A DNA stretch of 8,520 nt from Sediminibacterium ginsengisoli (GTDB lineage: Bacteria; Bacteroidota; Bacteroidia; Chitinophagales; Chitinophagaceae): assembly GCA_945860335.1 (NCBI GenBank), contig CAMAQW010000072.1, forward strand, positions 1 through 8,520, written 5' to 3'. The translations under genes and the position numbers were made by a program. This document shows positions 1 to 6,607 of the stretch, in pieces. The notes below the pieces were generated by a model that made no database searches, was not told where the DNA came from, and saw only the letters and a program-made list of their open reading frames with translations. How positions within the stretch are numbered: position 1 is the stretch's first letter; each line of letters opens with the position of its first letter.

Positions 1-329
1 AAGAAGGTGTAATCAAACACAAAGCTTTATGGGCCATGGAAGAGCAAACAAACATGCAGCTCGATCAAATAAAGCAACAAATTGAGTTACTCGCTAAGCA
101 AGCACAAGAAATTAGAAAACGTAAAGAATTGAGTTTAATGATTTACGAAGCCAAGCTTGGATTTAAACCTCAAATTGGACACACCTACCATTTGTATGAA
201 AAAAAAGATGGCAACCATATGTTATCACTAGTGTCCCCAGTGGAATGGGGCGGAAATGGCCCTTTCAAACAATTTATTTCTAGCGTTCGTTTACTAGCCG
301 ATCACACCTGGGTTGAAATCAGCGAATAA
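1..329 (+). CDS. DUF2452 family protein, 3' part (5' end outside window)
   Basis: The reading frame is open from the left edge (first full codon at base 3) to TAA at 327-329, giving 108 visible residues. An ATG at 36 exists, but the codons before it (EGVIKHKALWAM) read like family sequence, so the true start is probably upstream of the window. I recognise the DUF2452 family, which includes human C1orf50, from the pattern QLDQIKQQIELLAKQA, then GHTYHLYEKKDG, SLVSPVEWG and a C-terminal VRLLADHTWVEI. The first part is a charged amphipathic helix, likely a coiled coil; the second looks like a small beta-rich module with conserved aromatics. There is no signal peptide or membrane segment in the visible part, so it is probably cytoplasmic. 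No biochemical function is established that I know of. Its last 28 bases overlap the end of the opposite-strand UbiD-family gene. Family assignment is by remembered similarity. Confidence 0.8.
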   Translation, partial: EGVIKHKALWAMEEQTNMQLDQIKQQIELLAKQAQEIRKRKELSLMIYEAKLGFKPQIGHTYHLYEKKDGNHMLSLVSPVEWGGNGPFKQFISSVRLLADHTWVEISE

Positions 330-2146
330 AGGCTTCCACCCTTTTCAAATAACTGATCCACACGTTTTTCAACCGCTTCATCTTTAATTAGAACAGGTGC
401 GTGATGTGGTTTAATTCTAGCATCAATAACAAGCGGGCCAGTACAACCCCAGTGCTTATTTTGTGTGAATGCACCTATACCATAAATATCATGAGATGGA
501 TTACTTCTTGTGTAGGTAACCCACAAATAATTATTAAGTGTTTGCGCAGTAAAACCAGCGTCATCACAAATTACAATAATGGCTATGCCTTCTAGTGGTG
601 TATTTGATAATTGAGCATCTAATGCATTCATTTGACTAGCGGCATCTTGCGCAGTTGTGTATGCAGGAGCTGTCAAACAAACAACGCCTGGCATTGCCAA
701 ACCTGCAGCACCAAAGCCTTCTAGCTTATTTAGATCAGTAGGAACCTCATTTGATAAATCTCGAATTTTATCGCCGTAAGCAGCTAAAACAACCTTACTA
801 CCACTATTGATACCGGTACCAGAATAATCTAGCGTATCCATGGTTGTATGCGTATGAAAATGAATATCTCTTGTAAAATTAATGCGCTCCAATAAATACG
901 TCATAAAGGAAAGCGTATCCTGTGCGTCAATTTTTTGGTTAGCAGATCCAGTGATAAATAAAAACTTAGCCAAACTTAATTGTCCGGTTCCTAAAATATG
1001 ATTGGCAATGGTTAATAGTTCGGCGGGCTGCTGGGCAGGTGTGTAGGGTGTGTAACGCTCACTACCAACGGCTAATAGTAATGGGTGTACCCCTGCCGCA
1101 TCTACAGCATGCACCGAATGTAAACCCGGAATTTCCTGAGGTATTGCATCACCAGTTATTTCATGAATGAGTTGTCCAAAACTAGTGTCTTCTTGTGGTG
1201 GACGCCCTACTACCGTAAAAGCCCAAATGGCATCTTTTTTTGCGTATACTTTGTGAACGCGCATCAGCGGAAAAGTATGTTGCAAACTATAATAACCTAA
1301 ATGATCACCAAAAGGGCCTTCAGGTTTATTTTCGTGGGGATATACTTCTCCAGTAATTACAAAATCTGCATCGGTACTAACACAAAAACCATCTTTGTAG
1401 GCGTATCTAAATCTACGGGATCCAAGAAGTCCCGCAAAAGTCATCTCACTAATACCTTCTGGTAGCGGCATAACAGCAGCTACACTATGTGAAGGTGGGC
1501 CTCCAATAAAACAACTCACTTTTAATGGTTGTCCTTTTTTATTCGCCTTGGTTTGATGTACTCCAATACCCCTGTGTAATTGATAATGCAGTCCTATTTC
1601 TTTATCAAGTTCATAGTCATTTCCAGTAAGCTGTATTCGGTACATACCAAGGTTGGCATTAAAAATACCCGGCTTGTCTATGTCTTCGGTATAAACCTGA
1701 GGAAGTGTTACAAATGCACCACCATCTTTTGGCCAATGCTTAATAAGAGGTAGGTCAGAAATATTAATTTCTTGATAAGTTACCGGCTGCTTCATTGGAT
1801 TTTTTAAAGGCAAGGCCTTAATGGCAGCAAGGCCAGCTGTAAAATTATCTATGGGATGCTTGATGGCCTCCAATGGGTTTGCCCTTAGTTTAATGAGCTT
1901 TTTAACCGCGGGTAAACTTTTTCTAAATATAAATTTACTGCGCTCAAGGGTTCCAAAAAGGTTGGAAACCGCTCTGAATTTAGAGCCTTTTACATTTTCA
2001 AATAAAATAGCAGGCCCTCCCATTTCATACACACGAAGATGAATGGCCGCCATTTCTAAATTTGGGTCAACCTCTTCTTTAATGCGAATTAAATGACCCG
2101 CTTTTTCTAAATCTATTAAACAGGCTTCTAAAGATGGATAAGACAT
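302..2146 (-). CDS. UbiD-family prenyl-FMN-dependent decarboxylase (menaquinone-type likely)
   Basis: This 614-residue protein belongs to the UbiD family, enzymes that use prenylated FMN to remove carboxyl groups from aromatic or unsaturated acids. The start MSYPSLEACLIDLEKAGHL matches the usual family N-terminus. R170 (GMYR), E276 and D281 (both in EGPFGDHLGYY) fit the Arg-Glu-Glu/Asp catalytic set. N165, H191 (LHRGIG) and E230 (PLPEG) fit the metal-binding residues that hold the prenyl-FMN phosphate. The spacing R170-E230 and E276-D281 equals that in fungal Fdc1 as I remember it. At 614 residues it is about 115 longer than E. coli UbiD, a length I associate with Bacteroidota homologues annotated as menaquinone decarboxylases (futalosine route, MqnL-like). 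That substrate is inference: no ubiX, prenyltransferase or mqn gene lies in the window. No signal peptide is seen, so it is cytosolic. It diverges from pdxJ and overlaps the DUF2452 gene at its 3' end. Confidence 0.9.
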   Translation of the reverse strand: MSYPSLEACLIDLEKAGHLIRIKEEVDPNLEMAAIHLRVYEMGGPAILFENVKGSKFRAVSNLFGTLERSKFIFRKSLPAVKKLIKLRANPLEAIKHPIDNFTAGLAAIKALPLKNPMKQPVTYQEINISDLPLIKHWPKDGGAFVTLPQVYTEDIDKPGIFNANLGMYRIQLTGNDYELDKEIGLHYQLHRGIGVHQTKANKKGQPLKVSCFIGGPPSHSVAAVMPLPEGISEMTFAGLLGSRRFRYAYKDGFCVSTDADFVITGEVYPHENKPEGPFGDHLGYYSLQHTFPLMRVHKVYAKKDAIWAFTVVGRPPQEDTSFGQLIHEITGDAIPQEIPGLHSVHAVDAAGVHPLLLAVGSERYTPYTPAQQPAELLTIANHILGTGQLSLAKFLFITGSANQKIDAQDTLSFMTYLLERINFTRDIHFHTHTTMDTLDYSGTGINSGSKVVLAAYGDKIRDLSNEVPTDLNKLEGFGAAGLAMPGVVCLTAPAYTTAQDAASQMNALDAQLSNTPLEGIAIIVICDDAGFTAQTLNNYLWVTYTRSNPSHDIYGIGAFTQNKHWGCTGPLVIDARIKPHHAPVLIKDEAVEKRVDQLFEKGGSLYSLISTQV

Positions 2147-2156
2147 GCTTGAATAA

Positions 2157-2164
2157 CAATTTTA
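2157..2164 (-). promoter_or_regulatory. Possible -7 box for the UbiD-family gene
   Basis: Read on the minus strand the bases are TAAAATTG, which matches the Bacteroidota -7 consensus TAnnTTTG at all but one position. The box ends 10 bases before the ATG, implying a very short leader. I see no TTTG at the expected 19-21 base distance upstream, so support is weak. Confidence 0.3.
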
Positions 2165-2183
2165 CACCCTTTTAGTTCGGGAT

Positions 2184-2197
2184 AATTGCCTGCAATT
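2184..2197. promoter_or_regulatory. Small palindrome AATTGC-CT-GCAATT in the divergent spacer
   Basis: Two perfect 6-base arms flank a 2-base centre, placed about midway between the divergent UbiD-family gene and pdxJ. The position would suit an operator acting on both promoters, but short AT-rich palindromes arise by chance and no second copy was noticed nearby. It is too short to be a terminator and has no T tract. Confidence 0.25.
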
Positions 2198-2223
2198 TAA
2201 TGCATAAGGAGGCAAGATTTTAG

Positions 2224-2231
2224 TATTTTTA
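2224..2231 (+). promoter_or_regulatory. Possible -7 box for pdxJ
   Basis: TATTTTTA fits TAnnTTTG except for the last base and ends 4 bases before the pdxJ ATG, so the transcript would be nearly leaderless. No clear TTTG box lies at the expected distance upstream. No Shine-Dalgarno sequence lies at a working distance. Confidence 0.3.
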
Positions 2232-2235
2232 CAAT

Positions 2236-2955
2236 ATGACCCATTTAAGTGTAAACGTTAACAAAATTGCCACTTTACGCAATGCTAGAGGCGGCAATAA
2301 TCCGGATGTTATTAAAGTTGCTCTTGACTGCGAAAAATTTGGAGCAGATGGTATTACGGTTCACCCCAGACCCGATGAGCGTCATATCACCTACAAAGAT
2401 GTGCATGATTTAAAAAAGGTGCTTACTACAGAGTTTAATATTGAAGGTAACCCTACAGAAGAAAAGTTTGTAAAGTTGGTATTGGAAACAAAGCCGCATC
2501 AAGTAACACTAGTTCCAGATGCCGATGGTCAATTAACCAGTGATCATGGCTGGGATACGGTTAACAATCAAGACTATTTAATTAAAACTATTGCTCTATT
2601 TAAAAGTGCTGGTATTAGGGTTTCAATTTTTGTAGACCCTGTTGCAGTGATGGTAGAAGCTGCTGCCACAACCGGTACTGACCGTATCGAACTTTATACT
2701 GAATCTTATGCAACCGCATTTACTAAAGGCAATAAAGAAACAGCGATTGTTCCTTACACAGAAGCTGCCATACTTGCACATAAACTTGGCTTAGGCATAA
2801 ATGCCGGTCATGATTTAGACCTTCAAAACCTTACTTATTTTAAAAATGCAGTTCCACATTTAAATGAAGTAAGTATTGGGCATGCACTTGTCTGTGATTC
2901 CTTATATTTAGGATTACATAACACCATTCAATTGTATAAAAGACAACTTCAATAA
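2236..2955 (+). CDS. pdxJ: Pyridoxine 5'-phosphate synthase PdxJ
   Basis: This 239-residue cytosolic enzyme condenses 3-amino-2-oxopropyl phosphate with 1-deoxy-D-xylulose 5-phosphate to give pyridoxine 5'-phosphate, the last step of the DXP-dependent vitamin B6 route. It is a complete single TIM barrel of about the same length as E. coli PdxJ. Visible family motifs are NKIATLRNARGG (9-20), DGITVHPRPDERHI (38-51) with H43 and H50, E70 in FNIEGNPTEE, and NAGHDLD (189-195) with H192. H43, E70 and H192 correspond to the catalytic His-Glu-His residues of the E. coli enzyme. The C-terminal SIGHALV carries the second phosphate-binding region. Residue K10 stands where E. coli has His (NIDHIATLR); I recall Lys as usual in Bacteroidota. 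The start is fixed by family alignment at LSVNVN. The fucosidase gene follows after 8 bases, so the two are likely co-transcribed. Confidence 0.97.
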   Translation: MTHLSVNVNKIATLRNARGGNNPDVIKVALDCEKFGADGITVHPRPDERHITYKDVHDLKKVLTTEFNIEGNPTEEKFVKLVLETKPHQVTLVPDADGQLTSDHGWDTVNNQDYLIKTIALFKSAGIRVSIFVDPVAVMVEAAATTGTDRIELYTESYATAFTKGNKETAIVPYTEAAILAHKLGLGINAGHDLDLQNLTYFKNAVPHLNEVSIGHALVCDSLYLGLHNTIQLYKRQLQ

Positions 2956-2963
2956 TAGCCATT

Positions 2964-4334
2964 ATGAAAAAAATTATGCTTGCATTTCTTGTGTTATTAA
3001 ACACCACTAGTTTTGCACAAAAAATTAAACCCGTACTACCCGTTCCAACCAAAGAACATTTAGCGTGGCACGAAAAAGAATTTTATTTGTTTATACATTT
3101 TGGCCCTAACACTTTTACCGATAAAGAATGGGGTGATGGCAAAGAAGATCCAACTGTTTTTGCACCTACCCAGCTTGATTGTAACCAGTGGGTTCGTGTT
3201 GCAAAACTTGCAGGTGCCAAAGGAATCATTTTAACAGCAAAACACCATGATGGTTTTAGCTTATGGCCTTCTAAATATAGTACGCACACAGTTAGAGAAA
3301 GTAAATGGTTAGAAGGAAAGGGTGACGTTGTTCGTATGCTATCAGATGCATGTAAAAAAGGTGGATTAGAAATGGGTGTGTATATTTCTCCGTGGGATAG
3401 AAACCATCCTGATTATGGCACGCCTAAATACAATGATATTTACATTGCTACCATGAAAGAATTATTAACGGGCTATGGTAAATTTTTTGAACTATGGTGG
3501 GATGGCGCCAATGGCGAAGGCCCTAATGGCAAAAAGCAAGAATACACATTTAGACGTTTTGAAGATTCGGCATTTGCTTACCAACCACATCTCATGATTT
3601 TTAGTGACATTGGGCCTAGTATTAGATGGTGCGGAAATGAGCGCGGCATTATTGGTAATACCAATTGGAATTTATTAGACACCGCTGGTTTTTATAGAGG
3701 TCATGGTGGGCCACCAGAAGATACCCTTAACCAAGGAAATGTAAATGGTAAATTATGGATTCCTGCAGAAGCAGATGTTTCTATCCGACCAGGATGGTTT
3801 TACCATGCCAAAGAGGACAACAAAGTAAAATCGGCATCTACCCTATTTAATTTGTTTTTAAAATCTGTGGGCAATGGTGGTAACTTATTATTAAATGTGC
3901 CTCCTGATAGACGCGGACTATTTCATGAAGCAGACTCTGCATCACTAGTTGGTTTTGCTGCACTTCGAGAAAAAGCATTTAAAACAAATTTATTGGCGGG
4001 ACTTAAGCCGGTGGTTAAAACAACCAATGGACTTCCAACGCTTACATATACATTTAGCAAGCCAACCAAATTAAACGCAGTGGTTTTGCAAGAATTGATA
4101 GAACATGGTCAGCGCGTAAAGAGTTTTACGATAGAAGCCAAAGAAGAATCTGCTTTTGGAAAGACCAATACTTATTTCAAAATATTTGATGGGACAACTA
4201 TTGGACGTAAAAAGATCGCCACTTTTAATCCTATTACAACCACTTCTATTAAGATTACCATCACAGATGCAAAAGCCGAGGTACTACTTAAACCAAGCGC
4301 TGCACACGATTTTGGCTTTGAGGTAAAAAATTAA
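2964..4334 (+). CDS. Secreted GH29 alpha-L-fucosidase, probably subfamily B
   Basis: This 456-residue protein starts with a Sec signal peptide: MKK, a hydrophobic core, then SFA at 16-18 with likely cleavage after A18. No lipobox Cys is seen, so a soluble periplasmic or secreted enzyme is expected. Family 29 retaining fucosidases release L-fucose from glycans. Landmarks are FIHFGPNTF (43-51), TAKHHDGF (91-98), the nucleophile D180 in ELWWDGANGEG, RWCGNERG (221-228) and PAEADVSIRPGWFYH (267-281). E226 lies 46 residues after D180, close to the 45-49 residue spacing I recall between nucleophile and acid/base in GH29-B enzymes, so E226 is the probable acid/base. GH29-B members prefer alpha-1,3/1,4-fucose on branched, Lewis-type glycans; that specificity is inference here. 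The last 110 residues or so are a beta-sandwich; no extra carbohydrate-binding module is present. It sits 8 bases after pdxJ with no SusC/SusD or other glycan genes nearby. Confidence 0.93.
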   Translation: MKKIMLAFLVLLNTTSFAQKIKPVLPVPTKEHLAWHEKEFYLFIHFGPNTFTDKEWGDGKEDPTVFAPTQLDCNQWVRVAKLAGAKGIILTAKHHDGFSLWPSKYSTHTVRESKWLEGKGDVVRMLSDACKKGGLEMGVYISPWDRNHPDYGTPKYNDIYIATMKELLTGYGKFFELWWDGANGEGPNGKKQEYTFRRFEDSAFAYQPHLMIFSDIGPSIRWCGNERGIIGNTNWNLLDTAGFYRGHGGPPEDTLNQGNVNGKLWIPAEADVSIRPGWFYHAKEDNKVKSASTLFNLFLKSVGNGGNLLLNVPPDRRGLFHEADSASLVGFAALREKAFKTNLLAGLKPVVKTTNGLPTLTYTFSKPTKLNAVVLQELIEHGQRVKSFTIEAKEESAFGKTNTYFKIFDGTTIGRKKIATFNPITTTSIKITITDAKAEVLLKPSAAHDFGFEVKN

Positions 4335-4343
4335 GTAAATTTG
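4311..4343 (+). promoter_or_regulatory. Bacteroidota-type promoter for purE
   Basis: The -7 box TAAATTTG at 4336-4343 matches TAnnTTTG exactly. A TTTG at 4311-4314 lies 21 bases upstream, within the spacing known for the Bacteroidota -33/-7 promoter. The -33 element is inside the last codons of the fucosidase gene and the -7 box begins just after its stop. Transcription would start roughly 10 bases before the purE ATG at 4361. The bases before the ATG are A-rich with no Shine-Dalgarno sequence. Confidence 0.65.
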
Positions 4344-4360
4344 CATCATAAACAGTAAAT

Positions 4361-4882
4361 ATGAGTACCATTCAACCAATTGTAGGTATTATCATGGGAA
4401 GCGACAGTGATTTAACAATCATGCAAGATGCTGCCAATATTTTAAAGCAGTTTAATATCCCATTTGAATTAACCGTAGTATCTGCACACCGTACACCTAT
4501 ACGCATGGTTGAGTATGCAACTACAGCAAAACAAAGGGGTTTACAAGTTATTATTGCAGGTGCAGGTGGTGCAGCTCATTTGCCAGGCATGGTAGCTTCC
4601 ATTACTACCCTACCCGTTATTGGTGTTCCCATTAAGTCCTCTAATTCAATTGATGGTTGGGATTCGGTACTTTCCATTTTACAAATGCCTAGTGGCGTTC
4701 CAGTAGCAACTGTGGCACTTAATGGCGCAAAAAATGCAGGCATACTCGCAGCTCAAATTGTTGGCGCAACAAACGACTCTGTTTCAAATACCATTGCTAC
4801 ATATAAAAACAATTTGAGTAACGAGGTCAATGAAAAAGTAAACAAATTAAAATCAGATTGGAACAATAGTTTTGATGTTTAA
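4361..4882 (+). CDS. purE: N5-carboxyaminoimidazole ribonucleotide mutase PurE (class I)
   Basis: This 173-residue cytosolic enzyme moves the carboxyl group of N5-CAIR to carbon 4, giving CAIR in de novo purine synthesis. The whole family pattern is present: GIIMGSDSDLTIMQ (9-22) for phosphate binding, VVSAHRTP (39-46) with the catalytic H43, and IIAGAGGAAHLPGM (64-77), then GVPIKSS and SILQMPSGVPVATVA. The SAHRTP and AHLPGM pattern is that of class I bacterial PurE rather than the class II CO2-dependent form. Class I PurE needs N5-CAIR made by PurK; no purK is in the window, so it must be elsewhere. The C-terminal tail of some 20 residues (YKNNLSNEVNEKVNKL) is a charged helix, as is common. 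It has its own promoter box upstream and faces bshC tail to tail with 24 bases between stops. Confidence 0.97.
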   Translation: MSTIQPIVGIIMGSDSDLTIMQDAANILKQFNIPFELTVVSAHRTPIRMVEYATTAKQRGLQVIIAGAGGAAHLPGMVASITTLPVIGVPIKSSNSIDGWDSVLSILQMPSGVPVATVALNGAKNAGILAAQIVGATNDSVSNTIATYKNNLSNEVNEKVNKLKSDWNNSFDV

Positions 4883-4906
4883 TCAAACGCGCATATCATT
4901 TAGATA

Positions 4907-6511
4907 CTAATCGTTAAGATATAAAAGGGTAAATCCTTTACTGAAATCGTCAGAATTTTCTACTATGGCACTCACAAAATGGGTGCCATAAATTTTATAC
5001 CAATCAGCTATATTTTCGGTACGCTCTTGGAGGCTGCCACCCGGAAACAACTGCTCCATAATTTTTGTTATTTGCTGTTGTTCTGCTTCATACTTTCGTT
5101 TTTCGGCACGAAGCATTTTCTTTTGTACCTGTAATAACTTTTGAGCTTGCTTGTGTGATAATGCCTCAATATGATCCACCAAACTTGCATCAATAGCAGC
5201 TGCCTGTTCTTTTATAAGTGCATACTGCGCTTCAATGGCAGCTATTTGAGTATTAATTTGTAAATGATGAACCGAATTGGCTTTTACAAAACTATCTATA
5301 ATTACTTGCGGGCGACCTTTAAATAAATTGACGGTATTAATATGCATTTTTTGTAACTGCAGCGCTTGTTTGGCTGGCACTAGTAAAAATGAATTACGTA
5401 ATAATAATACCGGGAAAGGCACAGCAGCATCTGCAAAAACTTCTTTAAGTTCTAGCCAATAAGCTAGCTCTCCACCGCCGCCTATAAATGCGATGTTGGG
5501 TAAAATTGTTTCCTGAAAAACACCCCTTAAAATTACATTGGGGCTATAATTTGCTGGATTATTTTGTACGTCTGTTAAAATTTGATCTTTGGTAAAGCTC
5601 AGTCCTAAAGCTGTCACCTCATAGACTGCATCTGTTTGAACAATGCGCTCTCTTTTATTTCCTTGTAAATAAAATAAATTTATTGCTCTACCTGCAGCCT
5701 GTACTTTATAATGAACGCTTAAATTTTTAATGGTTTGCTGAACGGCATTGTTAGAAAAACCAGTGGTTAATTCTTTTTCAATTACACTTGTAAAAAGTGA
5801 TTTTAATTCTGGAGAATCTGGCTGTACAACAACTAAACCATATGCCCCAAATAAATGATGTACGATTTCAAGGGTAGCCTGTGCAATTGTTTTACCAATT
5901 GTAAATGATTGTTTTAAAAGATTAACCCATGCAACTCCATGAACCGACACACCTATTTGACCTTCTATTAATTTAATGAGTGATAATAGTTCAGCATCTA
6001 CTAGCATTCGGCCTACTGCACCTATTTGCTTTGTTTGCCACACTAATTTTTGGCCACCAATATTTACAAATCCAAGCTCGTCTAAATCCGCATCTTCGGA
6101 ACCCATATAATAAAGGGGCACAAACTTGGCACCTGGCACTTGCTTTTCTAAAGAGCGAGACAAAGCAATGGTATGCGCAATTTTATAAATAAAATACAGT
6201 GGGCCAGTAAATAAATTGGGCTGATGCGCAGTAGTAACTGTATAAGTTTTACTGTTTGCTAAAGATTGAATATTTGCGGTTACAAGATCTGAAGCTTTGA
6301 CAGTTTCATACTGTTTGTTTAACGCATTTACAAGTGCTATCCTTGGTGTATTAAACGAATCACGTGCTGCCATAGCTGCCTTTACCCCATCTATATCAGG
6401 TGTATGGGTGTAAAAAGGGGTTAATTTTTGATTGGCTTCTAGGTAATCAGAAACCAAGTTAGAAAAATAGCCCGTTAAAGGATAAGCAACTTGCTCGGCA
6501 GCTTTAATCAT
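4907..6511 (-). CDS. bshC: Putative bacillithiol cysteine ligase BshC
   Basis: BshC is thought to add cysteine to glucosaminyl-malate, the last step of bacillithiol synthesis in the cytosol. I chose the ATG at 6509-6511 (MIKAAEQVAYPLTGYF), giving 534 residues, close to B. subtilis BshC at about 539. The frame stays open to an ATG at 6584-6586, but that adds 25 hydrophobic residues not expected in this soluble family and leaves only 21 bases before the divergent gene. Landmarks (534-residue numbering): TGYFSNL (13-19), TAHQPN (94-99) followed by LFTGPLYFIYK (100-110), the SEDADLDE motif (138-145), a long coiled coil at about 418-487, and LFPGGSLQER (488-497), the family's conserved C-terminal signature. 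Two motifs differ from the Bacillus form: TAHQ instead of TGQQ, and SEDAD instead of SEDHD. No bshA or bshB is in the window. Confidence 0.92.
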   Translation of the reverse strand: MIKAAEQVAYPLTGYFSNLVSDYLEANQKLTPFYTHTPDIDGVKAAMAARDSFNTPRIALVNALNKQYETVKASDLVTANIQSLANSKTYTVTTAHQPNLFTGPLYFIYKIAHTIALSRSLEKQVPGAKFVPLYYMGSEDADLDELGFVNIGGQKLVWQTKQIGAVGRMLVDAELLSLIKLIEGQIGVSVHGVAWVNLLKQSFTIGKTIAQATLEIVHHLFGAYGLVVVQPDSPELKSLFTSVIEKELTTGFSNNAVQQTIKNLSVHYKVQAAGRAINLFYLQGNKRERIVQTDAVYEVTALGLSFTKDQILTDVQNNPANYSPNVILRGVFQETILPNIAFIGGGGELAYWLELKEVFADAAVPFPVLLLRNSFLLVPAKQALQLQKMHINTVNLFKGRPQVIIDSFVKANSVHHLQINTQIAAIEAQYALIKEQAAAIDASLVDHIEALSHKQAQKLLQVQKKMLRAEKRKYEAEQQQITKIMEQLFPGGSLQERTENIADWYKIYGTHFVSAIVENSDDFSKGFTLLYLND

Positions 6512-6607
6512 AATTAGGGTTAAAATTACAACAAGGGCAGCAAATAACGTAAGATTCGCTAGATTAGTTACATTTGTTAGGGCCATTTTAATAAAGCCCT
6601 TATTGTT
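6512..6607. promoter_or_regulatory. Divergent promoter region between bshC and the membrane hydroxylase gene
   Basis: With bshC starting at 6511, 96 bases separate the two divergent starts, enough for both promoters. On the minus strand TAATTTTA (6521-6528) is a one-mismatch -7 box ending 9 bases before the bshC start. On the plus strand a TTTG at 6573-6576 could be a -33 element, but I see no convincing -7 box at the right distance. No Shine-Dalgarno sequence precedes either gene. Confidence 0.35.

Noticed and set aside
36..38. ATG as the start of the DUF2452 gene
   Set aside because: The frame is open to the window edge and the upstream codons fit the family, so the gene is probably cut by the window rather than starting here.
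2207..2212. AGGAGG as a Shine-Dalgarno sequence for pdxJ
   Set aside because: It lies 23 bases before the ATG, too far for a ribosome binding site, and Bacteroidota starts rarely use one.
2236..2265. Lys10 in place of the E. coli His in the PdxJ N-terminal motif as a sign of an altered enzyme
   Set aside because: Lysine here is, to my recollection, usual in Bacteroidota PdxJ, and the catalytic residues H43, E70 and H192 are intact.
2236..4882. pdxJ, fucosidase and purE as a functional cluster
   Set aside because: The three products share no pathway, and purE has its own promoter box; adjacency alone does not support a joint function.
4924..4939. AAAGG...CCTTT hairpin as a purE terminator
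   Set aside because: Only a 5-base stem inside the bshC coding sequence, with no GC-rich stem or T tract.
6579..6600. AGGGC...GCCCT inverted repeat between bshC and the hydroxylase gene
   Set aside because: A 5-base stem with a 12-base loop is well within chance expectation.
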